A stretch of DNA of 64,000 bases, taken from NCBI GenBank assembly GCA_039621445.1, contig CP154955.1:36249123-36313122 (forward strand). The letters run 5' to 3'. Below, one piece after another: positions 1 to 11,900 of this stretch (positions are counted from its first letter, which is position 1; every line of letters begins with the position of its first letter). Under the pieces are notes generated by a model. The model searched no databases. It was not told where the DNA came from and saw only the letters and a list, made by a program, of their open reading frames with translations. The stretch comes from Euglena gracilis. Taxonomy: Eukaryota > Euglenida > Euglenophyceae > Euglenales. A program made the position numbers and the translations under genes.

Positions 1-1702
1 CCCAGGTACCCCCCCCCAGGGTCGGTCCGGACCCCCTTTAGGTGGAGGGGGGGGGGTGGTCCGGACCCCCCCTGCGGGCCAGGAGGGGGGGGGGTGGGGG
101 GGGTACACCCCCCCACCTAAACCATGTACGCCCTCCTTAAATCGAACCCTTGCCAGAAGAGGGGGGGGGCGGTGCCCCCCAGTGCCAAACCCCGGGGGGG
201 GGGGGGGGGGGAACCCCCCCTCCCACCTACCTCATGTCTGCGGAGCTTCCCATACAACCCTGGGGTCAACCGAGGTCAGGCCGTCCTTGGTTGTGGGAGT
301 CGACAAGGCGACCGACCATGTTTGACCCCCCCCCCTGACAAGGGGGCGACCATATTCAACCCCCCCACCGCATGCCCACGCCAGGGTTCGATATAAGGAC
401 AGGTGGGGGGGGTCCGGACCCCCCCCCCCGGCGGGCCAGGAGGAGGGGGGGGGCCCCCCACCTAAACAATGGCGCGGTCTGGGTGACCGATTTTCGGCCC
501 GGCCGAAAATTTTTGACCCCCCAAAACGACCAAAAGCGCCATTTTGGGCACTTTTTGGGCAAAAATGTGCCAAAAATGCAAAAAAATTTCGGCGCAAAGC
601 GCCGGAGGAAAAAAATGACCCTTTTGGGGGGGTCCCGGCAGGGATGGATGGGAAGCCTTGAGGGGGGGGGGGGGGGTGGGACCCCCCCCTCCCGACACGG
701 AGGGGGGGCGGGGGTCCTTCGGACCCCCCCCTCCTACCTCGAAACTGAGGGGGGGCCGAAATTTTTTCGATCTCATGGACGGGCAAAGGGCCGGAAATCA
801 GGTCGAAATCGGTCAAAAACACCTGATTTTTCTTTGAAAATCGATCCAAAAATGCTCATTTTTTGAATTTTGTTGAACACGTTTTTGGGGGAAAACACCA
901 ACACATCAAAAAATGGGCAATATGGCCAAAAGTCAGCAAAAGGGGTGTTTTTTGCTCATTTTCCGGCGCGCAGCGCCGGAAGAAAATTTTCTGCTATTTT
1001 TGGCACCTGTCAAGGAGGGGGGGGTGGGGGGGTCCGGACCCCCCCTCCCAACATCTAGGGGGGAGGGGGGGGGGCCGGACCCCCCCCTACCCCCTTCCCC
1101 CCCAGGGGGGGGGGGTTGTCGGGACCCCCCCCTACCACCTACCTCAATACCGAAGGGCTTCCCATCCATCCCTGGGTCCCGGGTACCCCCCCCCCAGGGT
1201 CGGTCCGGACCCCCCTGGCAGGTGGGGGGGGTGGTCCGGACCCCCCCTGCGGGCCAGGAGGGGGGGGGGACACCCCCCCACCTAAACCATGTACGCCCTC
1301 CTTATATCAAACCCTGGCCCACGCCCCCTCCCTTCCGAGGGGCTGACCATGATCAACCCCCCCCCAACCCCTTAACGGCGACCACCCCCCCTTCCATGGT
1401 GGTCGCCATTTCCATAATCGCCCCCTTTTTTGACCTTTGGAAATTCCAAAGGTCAAAAAAGGGGGGCGACCATGGTCGACTCCCCCAACCCCATTTCCTC
1501 TGAAATGATCCTCAATGGCCCCCAAACGGTTTGGCAATGCCAAAGATTTTTTCAGGGTCCCCTCCAACGCAAGAAACCCCTGCCCCGCTGCCTTCAACGC
1601 TGGGGAGCCCCTGTAATCCGACCCACGGCGGGGGGGGGGGGTGCTGCTTATAATACCCACTTCCCGGGGGGGGGGGGGACAAGCCCCCTGGGTACATCAT
1701 AC
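1..1702. repeat. G/C-tract interspersed repeats downstream of last visible desaturase exon
   Basis: No coding exon was recognised here. The stretch is built of long G and C runs alternating with short unique blocks. The block at about 1180-1320 recurs almost unchanged at about 15490-15630 (both carry ACCTAAACCATGTACGCC), and 400-650 resembles 15240-15480. A 34-bp block at about 225-262 (ACCTACCTCATGTCTGCGG) recurs at about 2759-2794. GGCGC-AAA-GCGCC type cores lie near 591-605 and 963-980. If the desaturase continues to the left, this is intron sequence; its next exon (third histidine box) was not found. Confidence 0.7.
1419..1468. repeat. perfect inverted repeat (hairpin)
   Basis: The arm 1419-1440 (CGCCCCC, six T, GACCTTTGG) is complementary to 1446-1468 across a 5-nt AAATT loop. 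The hairpin lies in the repeat-rich stretch left of the desaturase exons, and no gene is attached to it. Confidence 0.8.
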
Positions 1703-1761
1703 CTTTGCCCAGGTGTACTCGTTCTGGTCGAAGTGGGGGATGTCAACGTCAACGTCAAGCA
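1703..1761 (-). CDS. FAD2: desaturase exon 9 (DIPHFD segment)
   Basis: Reads LDVDVDIPHFDQNEYTWAK, the family segment that follows YTWLQHT. The donor is AAG|GTATGA at 1702/1703. The acceptor side is TCAG at about 1762. The 45-nt intron 1762-1806 would need a GC donor (CCAG|GCAAGC), and even then the phase is off by one. An indel in the assembly or an unusual junction is therefore likely. Confidence 0.85.
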
Positions 1762-4700
1762 CTGACAATGAGCCTGGGAAATTCCCTTCGGGCTGGCAAT
1801 GCTTGCCTGGTGTGCTGCAGCCATGTGTAGCCCACCAGCCATGCATTCACAAAGAGGTATGGCAGGCCGTAATGCAGCAACGGGTACATTGCCCCGAACA
1901 CCTTGCCCCAAGTGATCAGCCCGGCCAGCACAGCAATCACCCCCAGGTCGGACAACAATACCTGGACAGGCGGCGAAAAAAGCAAAACCAACCAAAAGGG
2001 TAATGCTGGGCATCATTGAATTCAAAATGTCCTTTGATGGAGCAAATCTGCTGAAATAAGGGTAAAAGCGGCAAACCCCACTGTCTAACCTTTTTAAGCC
2101 TTTTTGAGGACCTTTCAAATGGTGAACCTTTGGTATCCCGGCAACCCCATCAGGGTTTCTTTTTCAGGCAGGGAGTGGGTCCAAACCCACACCTACCCCT
2201 GGGGGGGGGGACAACCACACAATTTTTCATCGACCGGGGGGCTCCAAGGAGCCTCCGCAGAGGCAATCAAAAAGTTGCGATTCCGCTTTTGCGGTAGACC
2301 CGGTCGAGTCAGCCAAACAGCCTATTTCCAGCCACAGACTCCCCATCGACAAATTTTAATTGTTTTCCGGCCTCCCTTTTCGGTCCGATGGTGACGAATT
2401 TTGGGGGCTTTCATGGGGGCAAAAATGGGTCGGATTTGGGCTGAGTCGCATTTTTTGAGGGGGTCATAAAATCGATTTTTTTGGCACAAATGACATTTTC
2501 TGGGCATTTTTTGGGTTCTATCTAACAGTATTTTGATTTCCTGACGACACCCCACCTGTCCCGATTCATGGTCATTTTTGGCCATTTTGCCAAAATTTCA
2601 TGTTGAGCCTAAAAATACACTCCCGGCGCAAAGAGCCGGAAATTTTTTTTGCCTCCGCAGAGGGGGGGGGGTGGGTGGGGACCCCCTTCCGAAACTAGGG
2701 GGGGGGGGGGACCCTACCACCTTACCTCCCCAGGGTTTGGGGGGGGACCCCCCCCTACCACCTACCTCATGTCTGCGGAGCTTCCCATACAACGGTTGAA
2801 GGGGGGGGGAGCAGTTGTGGGGTGGTTGAACCCTTGGAATGGGGGGGGTTGCGGTTATGGTTGACCGTCAACAGTCACCAGTCACCCCCCTCGGAAGCCG
2901 GGGTTCGCAGTCATGGGTTTTGGCTGGACCCTCCTCTTCGGGAGGGGGGGGGGAGTCAGGCAAAAAAAAAAACCAAAAACAAAAGTGACCCTGCGCCAAA
3001 CGCCCGAAAAGTTTTGTCTTTTTATTTTTTCGGTCAAATTTTCCTTGGATTCCAAATTGGCTGAACCAAGGGGGGGGGAGAAAAGTGACTGACTGCTTGC
3101 TGGAAAAGGAATGGACTGGTGGCCGGCTTTCTGAATCGCCTCAGAGTTATTTAGGTTGTTCAGCCTGCAAGGGGTCCAAACTGGGTAGGAAAAGCCCCCC
3201 CCCGCATTTCCTCTGCCATTGGATGAGTGAGGCTTTTTGGTCAAAAATTGATTTAAACGTAACTATTTGAAAGCGTTTTCCACCCTGGGAGCCTCTGTCA
3301 CCAGTTTGCCGTTTTGGCCGCTGGCCCATTTCTGTGGCCCAAAGCAGCCACCTCCATTCAAAGGAACCAGGTGGTGATGCAGGGGGGGGACACCTCCCCA
3401 CCTGAACTCCTGATATCGAACACTGGCCAAATCACTTCAAAAAAACAACGAATTAGTCACGGGGGCCTATCAACCCCAGGCTTCGATATGGGGGGGGGGA
3501 CCCCACCCAGACAGACCTGGGTGACTGATTTTCGGCCCGGCACTTTGCGCCAGGCCGAAACTTAAAAATGGCCAAAAGTTCCATTTTGGGCAAAAACTTG
3601 TCAAAAATGCCAAAAATTTTCGGCGTAAAGTGCTGGAAAGAAAAATTCAGGTCAGTCCGCACCCCTCTTGGCAGGAGGGGTCCGGACCCCCTCCCTCTGG
3701 TCCTCAGCCACCCCCCAGTGTGACTTTCCTTTAAATCCACCACCTCCAGTTTTGATTCTGGTTTGTTGGAAAACCAGATTTTAAAAATTAACTTATTTGG
3801 ATCAGATTAACGTTAAATTGCTTCGTGATGCACACCCGCAGCTTGTGCTTGCCAGGGAACAGCTCCTTCTCGCCGTTGTTGAAGGGCCAGAACGGCCAGA
3901 AATGGTTGGTGGTGCCGTACGCCGGCCCGCCACTGGCGCCCTTCATGAGGTAGACAGGCCAGCCGATGGCAAACACCTGAGGAAAGAAAGATCTGGGAAC
4001 GCCATCGCAAGGTGCGAGTCTTTCAAGTGAGTAAGCCAAGAGAACAAACACGTCCACCCACCAAAACCACAGCAGTTCCACAGATACTTGTGAAATCCAA
4101 TAGAGTTTGCTTTTGCGTCTTTGCATATGATCATCAATGATTTTTGTGTTCAGCCATGTGTTCGTGCATATGAAACGCTTTTTTTAAAAAAAAGCCGGGG
4201 TCCCCCCACCCACCCAACCCTCAGGTGGGTGCCCCCCAAAATCGGGCCATCTAAGGGGATTTTTTTCAAAAAAAATGCTTTATGTCGAAACCCATACCCG
4301 AACCTTGGCACCCCCCCCCTACCCACTCCCCCAGGAAGGGGGAGGGGTCTGAAAACCTGGTGACCCCAATGATCGCCAGGCAGAGGTGTTTGCCAAAATT
4401 TTCAAACCAAACCAGCACATGGGAATGGAACTATAGCGCTGACTTTTCAGGGAATCTGGGGACAGAAGGGCCAGCAGCATACCATTGCTAACCACCCCTC
4501 TGAAAAAAAAACCAATCAGTCACTTTATCCCCTGCCCAGGGGGGATCGGCCACTCTTGAATTCGCTTATGTTGGCAAGGCACCATGGTGACGCAATGAGA
4601 TTGGACCAGGGCAAGCACCCCCCCCCCCGGGGGGGCCAGCCTCTGGCTGTCAAAAAGGCTGTTGGCTGGACCCCCATGGGGGGATAGGGGGGGAGGGGGG

Positions 4701-7700
4701 GGGTCCGGGGCTGGAGGGGCTGGGCTGGGCTGGGTCGAATGAAAAACAAAATTTTTCAAAACATTTTTTTTGCCATTTTCAACATTTTGGTGGATGGAGC
4801 TAGATTAAGGCTGGGGGGCTGTGATGGAGGAAGCTGTGATGAGGGGAAAAAATGCATGGATAGGTGAGCTGGGCAGCCCAGTTAGCTTGCCAGCCTGCGG
4901 CCGGCTGGCCCGGCCTCCGGCCGGGCTGGACCCGACTTTACTGGCTGGACCGGCCTGGCTGGACCCGAATTTGGGCTGCTGGCTGGATTTGAGCTGCTGG
5001 ACCCCCCCCCCCCCGGGGGGCCAGGGTACCCTCCGGCTTAAGAAAGCCCCTGGATTGGAGGTATGTTCTCATGTGTGGCCTCACCCAATTTGAGGAAAAA
5101 GAGGCATAATTCAATCAGAAGAATGGCCACACAAACGTCCTGGAGTTTGCCAATTCCTTCATCGTGAACATTTGCCAAAAAGTCTCAAAAAATTCCAAGA
5201 ATTGCCTGCGGTGCCAGGCCAGCCACTTTCTTTTTATTTTTGGGCCTGCCCCACACCCCGGGGGAAGTTTTAGCCAGAAAACCAGTCAGTCACTCTGAAA
5301 AAACCAGTCAGTCACCCCCGGGGGGGGGGGGGGGGGGGACAGGTGTTAAGCAATGGGATGGCCAGCAGTTGTTCGATCCCAGCAGCTGCCTCCCAGCCAG
5401 GCTTTTGCTTAAGGACCCCGGGGGGGGGGGGTACTGGCTAGCCAATCGGCTAGACACTAGAAAAAGTGGACTAGCTGGACCCCCTCCTCCCCCGGGGGGG
5501 GGGGGGGGGGCCCGGGGGGCCCCCGGCCTGGAAAAAAATTTTCCTCTGGCGCACAGCGCCGGAGGAAAAATGAGGTTTTTAACAGGTTTTTGGCTGATTT
5601 TGTTCCAAAAAATTCCCAAAAATGGCCAAAAACGGGCATTTTTGGCCATTTTTAGGGGTCCCAAAAAAATTTTCGGCGCTTTGCGCCGGTCACTGGAAAA
5701 AATTTTTCCACTAGCTAGCCCTGCTAGCAGACCACCCACCGCCCCCCCGGGGGTCTGCTAGAAAACCCACTAGCCAAATTTGGACTAGCCCCCGGGGGGT
5801 ACTGCAATCCCTTAAGCAAAAGCCTGCTCCCAGCACCTACGGCAATCAAATAAATTGTTCTCTCAGATACATCATCACAAACGCCAACTCTCACATCCAA
5901 AGCCGTCACTTCCTGCGCACTCTTTCCCCCCCCCACCTCCCGGGTGGGGGGGTCGACCCCGCCCCACCTCCCGGGTGGGGGGGGGGTCGACCCCGCCCCA
6001 CCAGGCCTTCCCGTTCTGCCCTGAATGCGTCCAATCGCGTCGCCCGGCAGGGTCGCAGTCTACCCCCCCCCACCCACCACAGCATTTTCACCAATTTTGG
6101 GGAAACGGGGATTTTGGCCGGGAAAAATTATTGAAATTTTTTTGAAAAATGAACCCAAAATGCATGATTTTTTGACGGAAAACCACACTTCACCAAAAAA
6201 AAACTCAGAAACGTCAGGTTTTAAAATTGGTTTTTCAGGGGGGGGAATGCAAAGTCAAAAAAATGGACCAAATCATTGGCACGGTCAAATTTTACTGAGA
6301 TTTTTTTTCTTGGAAAGTTCTTGGAAAGTTCAAAAGCCTCTCAAAATCAAAATGAAAATGTTGAAATTTTGGAAGGTGTGGCCCCTGGAGGACCCACCCT
6401 GGACTCATGCCCCCTCCGGGGGGGTCCAAAGTTTAAAAGAAGACAGCCGAGGACGTACACTTTCTGCTGGAGAGGACTTGGAGAAACTTGGCCGACAGGA
6501 GAAAGCTTCTTCACATAAAATTATTCCATTTTGCAATTTTTTTGCCCCAAAAATGCAACAATTGACCAAAAAAAGGCAAAATTTTGGTGTCGGGGAAAAT
6601 TGTGGTCGGAAGATAAGGAGTTTTTCAAAAAAGAATTCCACCAAAAATCAAAAAAGCCAGGATAATCATTCCTGGTACGAGGTCATACAATTGCTTACCG
6701 GGGGGGGGGGGGGGGGGGGCCGGGCCAAAACCAGTCAGTCACTCTGAAAAAACCAGTCACCCACCCCCCCGGGGGGGGGGGTCGGTCAGTGCTCAAGCAA
6801 TTGCCTGTACGAGATCCAGCAGTATCTTCCCCAATTTGGGACTCGCATAGTGAGTTAAATTTCCTTGCATTTTTCGAATTCATTTTTAAAAAAAAAAGTT
6901 GTGCTGGGGGGTTTATCCCAGGTATCAAATGAAGAGGGAGGAGAGGCAAAAATTTTGGGCTTGAAAAAGGCCCAAAAAGATCGTGTTTTCGAGCATTATT
7001 TTTGAAAAATCGGTCGCAACATTATACATCAAAATTTTCATCATTTCCGGCGCTTTGCGCCAAAAAAATTCCAGGTTCCTGGAGGGCCCGGACCACACCA
7101 TTGCTTAGCGACCCCTGGGGTGGAGGGGGGGGGGGTCACTTTCCACTCCGAAAAAACTAGTCAGTCACTTTTTTCGGCCAAGCCAGTCAGTCACTTTACC
7201 AGGGTGTGACGTAGAGCTGAGCTCTTTGGGAGACCACCCCGGCCGGCCCGGGAATAACGCTCAATTTCGGCTCAAAAACACTTTTTTCGGGTCCAGAGGT
7301 CAAAAAACATGGTTTTGGGCAAAAAAAATTTTCGCTTTTTTTCGACTTTTTTGGGCCAGCTTTGACCCAAAGTCAATGGGTTGGCAGCCCAAAATGGTGC
7401 GCCAGAGGGTCGAAAAACGCTCATTTTTGGCTCGAAAACACTTTTTTCGCGTCTGGGAGGTCAAAAAACATGGTTTAAAAAAAAAAAAAATTTTTCGATT
7501 TTTTTGGACTTTTTTGGGCCAGCTTTGACCCAAAGTCAATGGGTTGGCGGCCCAAAACGGGGCACTGGTGGGCTGCAAAACGCTCATTTTCGGCTCAAAA
7601 ACAGGTTTTCCGGGTCTGGGAGGTCAAAAATCATGATTTTGGGCAAAAAAAATTTTGAATTTTTTTGACTTTTTGACCCAAAAACGGCTAAGTCCACCGG

Positions 7701-8919
7701 CTGGTTGGGCGGGCCCCCCGAGCCACGGGGGGGCGGCATGGAGGGGGGGGGTGAGGGTCGGAAAATTTTTTTCCGCTCAAAAACACTTTTTTTGATGTTC
7801 TGAAGTGAAAAAAAGTGTTTTTGAGCAAAAAATTTTTTTTCAAAATTTTGGGTCCCGACCTGCCACCCGACCCCCCCTCGCCCAGCCACCCTGACGGCGC
7901 CCGGTGGGGTCCCCGAATACCCAAAACTGGCCCAAAATCGCACAACCAGACCCCGGGAACCCCAAAAAACGGTCAAAACCCCCCCCCTAAACGTAATGTT
8001 TGACCCCCAGTTTGGGTCCCAACTCCCCGTCTAGCCCGAGATACGGCCAATTTACGGTTTCGGGCCCTGAACGGGCCAGAACTGGCAAAACGGGCCCAAA
8101 ACCCCCAAAACGGTCGTATCTCGGGCTAGGCAAGGAGTTGTCCTAAACCGCGCATACCGATCGATAGGGCGTTCCAAGGTCGTCAAATAAGGTCGCCATC
8201 ACTTTTCCTCAACTCCGCAGCGTTTTCGAGATATTTTGAAATTTTTGATTTTTGGACCCCAGCCTGGCGGCCCTCGAACCCCCGCAGGGGTCCCCGAACA
8301 CCCAAAAATGGCCCAAAATGGCACAACCAGACCCCGGTAACCCCAAAAAACGGTCAACCCCCCCCCTAAACCTAATGTTTGACCCCCTGGCCCCTCTGAC
8401 CCCCCAAAAAACGGTCAAAACCCCCCCCCTAAACGTAATGTTTGACCCCCAGTTTGGGTCCCAACTCCCCGTCTAGCCCGAGATACGGGCAAATTACGGT
8501 TTCGGGCCCCGAACGGGCCCGAAATGGCCAAAACTGGCCCAGCTGGCCCAAAACCCCAAACGGCCGTATCTCGGGCTAGGCGGGGAGTTGGCCCAAACCG
8601 CGCATACCGATCGATCGGGCGTCCCAAAGTTGTGGAATGACGTCCTCTTTAATTTTTCGCAACTCCCTGGCATTTTCGAGATATTTTGAAATTATCGATT
8701 TTTTGACCCCAAAATGACCCTGCAATTTCCCCGGAAAAAAAAACGGTAAACAACTTTTTTGCTCGGGCCATATCTCCGGACTGGCGGAGAGTTGCGGGTA
8801 ACCGAAGGGCTCTGGAGGTACTAGGAAACCTCTCCTAACCTGTAGGCTATTCACTTTGGGGGCCACGAAATCCAGTCACATCGATAATCCCGGGGTTTCA
8901 CTACCACCCAGGGGGGGGG

Positions 8920-8960
<41 letters not shown>

Positions 8961-11900
8961 CCGACCCCCCCCCTCCGGCCCCGGTGGTAAGCTTCGCTCT
9001 TACTCTAAAGAGATAAGAGCTCAGCGACCAGGGTGTGACGTAGAGCTGAGCTCTTTGGGGGACCACTCCGGCCCGGCCTGCGAAAAACACTCATTTTTGG
9101 CCCAAAAACATGTTTTCTGGGTAAGGGAGACCATAAAACATCGTTTTGGGCCAAAAAAATATTTTCGATTTTTTTCGACTTTTTTGACCCGGTTTTGACC
9201 CAAAGTCAATGGGTTGGCCAACCAAAACGGGGCCCTGGCGGGTCGAAAAATTCTCATTTTCGGCTCAAGGAGAGTGGGGGGTATAAGAAGAAAGCAAAGA
9301 GAGGGAAGCTTTCTTTTTTCCGTTTTTTTTTGTTTTTAGGCTCAAAAAACATTTGTTCGGGTCCGGGAGGTTAAAAAACATGGTTTTGGGCGAAAAAAAA
9401 TTTTTCCATTTTTTTCGACTTTTTGGCCCGAAAACAGCTAAGTCGGACAGTGGGAAAAGTGTACAAAACGGCCATTTGGACCGAAAAACGGCCATATCTC
9501 GGGCTAGGCGGGGAGTTGGCCCAAACCGCGCATACCGTTGGATAGGGCGTCCCAAAGTTGTGGAATGAGGTACTCTTCAATTTTTCTCAACTCTCCAGCG
9601 TTTTCGAGATATTTTGAATTTTTCGATTTTTTGACCCCAAAAATTACCCCTTTTGCTGGTCCAACAAAATTTCTTTGGAAAAAAAACGGTAGACAACTTT
9701 TTTGCTCAGGCCATATCTCCGGACTGGCGGGGAGTTGCGGGTAATGCAAGGGCTCTGGTGAAACTAGGGATCGTCCCCAAACCTATAGGCTATTCACTTT
9801 GCGGGGCCGGAAATCCAATCACATCGATAATCCTCGGGTGTCCGGACCTACCCAGGGGGGGGGGGGGGGGGGGGCGGGGGGGGGGCGGGGGAGGGGGGTC
9901 GGACCCCCCGTCGCCGGGGTGGTAAGCTTCGCTCTTACTCTAAAGAGATAAGAGCTCAGCGACCAGTCAGTCACTTTACCAGGGTGTGAGGTAGAGCTGA
10001 GCTCTTTGGGAGACGATCCCAGTCCGGCGCAGCGCCCGGCCTGGCCCGGAACGGCCCGGCGGCTCGGCGGCCCGGCCGGCGGCCCGGCGGCCCGGCGGCC
10101 CGGCCCGGCCGGCGGCCCGGCGGCCCGGCCGGCGACCCGGCGGCCCGGCCGGCGGCCAGGCGGCCCGGCCCGGCTGGTGGGTCGAAAAACACTCATTTTC
10201 GGCTCAAAAACAGTTTTTCTTGGTCCGCGAGGCCAAAAAACATTGTTTCGGGCGAAAAAATTTTTTTCGATTTTTTTCGACTTTTTTCACCTGGTTTTGA
10301 TTCAAAGTCAATGGGTCGGCGGCCCAAAACGGGGCGCTGGCGGGTCGAAAAACGCTCATTTTCGGCTCGAAAACACTTTTTTCGGGTCCGGGAGGTCAAA
10401 AAACATGGTTTTGGGCGAAAAAAAAATTTTTGAATTTTTTTGACTTTTTGACCCAAAAATGGCTAAGTCCACCGGCCAATTTTCCCGCCCCTCCCCACCC
10501 CCCTCCATGCCGCCCGCCCGAGCCACGGGGGGGCATCCAGGGGGGGGCATGGAGGGGGAAGGTGAGGGTCGGAAAATTTTTTTCCGCTCAAAAACACTTT
10601 TTTTTGTGTTCTGAAGTGAAAAAAAGTGTTTTTGAGCGAAAAAAAATTTTTCAAAATTTTGGGTCCCGACCTGCCACCCGACCCCCCCTCGCCCAGCTGC
10701 CCTGACGGCGCGCGATGGGGTCCCCGAACACCCAAAACTGGCCAAAATCGCACAACCAGACCCCGGGAACCCCAAAAAACGGTCAAACCCCCCCCCTAAA
10801 CGTAATGTTTGACCCCCAGTTTGGGTCCCAACTCCCCGTCTAGCCCGAGATACGGCCAATTTACGGTTTCGGGCCCTGAACGGGCCAAAACTGGCAAAAC
10901 GGGCCCAAAACCCCCAAAACGGCCGTATCTCGGGCTAGGCAAGGAGTTATCCTAAACCGCGCATACCGATCGATCGGGCGTTCCAAGGTCGTCAAATAAG
11001 GTCGCCATCACTTTTCCTCAACTCCGCAGCGTTTTCGAGATATTTTGAAATTTTCGATTTTTGGACCCCAGCCCGGCGGCCCTCGAACCCCCGCAGGGGT
11101 CCCCGAATACCCAAAAATGGCCCAAAATGGCACAACCAGGCCCCGGGAACCCCAAAAAACGGTCAAACCCCCCCCCTAAACCTAATGTTTGACCCCCTGG
11201 TTTGGGCTCCAACTCCCCGTCTAGCCTGAGATACGGGCAAATTACGGTTTCCGGCCCCGAACGGGCCCGAAATGGCCAAAACTGGCCAAACTGGCCCAAA
11301 ACCCCAAACGGCCGTATCTCGAGCTAGGCGGGGAGTTGGCCCAAACCGCGCATACCGATCGATCGGGCGTCCCAAAGTTGTGGAATGACGTCCTCTTTAA
11401 TTTTTCGCAACTCCCCGGCGTTTTCGAGATATTTTGAAATTATCGATTTTTTGACCCCAAAATGACCCTGAAATTTCCCCGGAAAAAAAAACGGTAACAA
11501 CTTTTTTGCTCGGGCCATATCTCCGGACTGGCGGGGAGTTGCGGGTAACCGAAAGGCTCTGGAGGTACTAGGGACCGTCCCCTAACCTATGGGCCATTCA
11601 CTTTGGGAGCCCGGAAATCCAGTCACATCGATAATCCTAGGGTTTCCGGACCTACCCAGGGGGGGCGGGGGGGGGCGGGGGGGCGGGGGGGTCCGACCCC
11701 CCCTCCGGCCCCGGTGGTAAGCTTCGCTCTTACTCTAAAGAGATAAGAGCTCAGCGACCCCCCCTGGGGGGGGGGGGTTGGCCATTCAGGAAAACCAGTC
11801 ACTTTTTGGCCTTTCAAGGCCATTTTTGGCCAAAATTTTCTCCGGGTTGGCCACTCAGCCACTTTTGGGTGATTTCTGGTATACACCACCCCGGGGGAGG

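Larger units (their letters stand above)
7199..11758. repeat. three head-to-tail hairpin-ended repeat units
   Basis: Units at 7199-9027, 9028-9963 and 9979-11758. Each opens with CCAGGGTGTGACGTAGAGCTG followed by GAGCTCTTT and closes with GGTGGTAAGCTTCGC plus a hairpin (GCTCTTACTCT/AAAG/AGATAAGAGC). Units 1 and 3 are about 1.8 kb and share diverged internal blocks (for example ATACCGATCGATCGGGCG and CCATATCTCCGGACTGGCG); unit 2 has an internal deletion. GAGCTCTT at the start and AAGAGCTC at the end form short inverted termini. No transposase frame is visible. The reverse complement of the closing hairpin is at 34262-34310. Confidence 0.75.

Noticed and set aside
380-400. tRNA/SINE-like B box (GGTTCGATAT) near 383, 3481 and 15233
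   Set aside because: Only a partial match to GGTTCGANNCC, with no A box or tRNA fold around it.
6025-6747. 240-codon open frame in the desaturase intron
   Set aside because: Lysine/asparagine-rich AT sequence without a domain; it ends in a hAT-like element.
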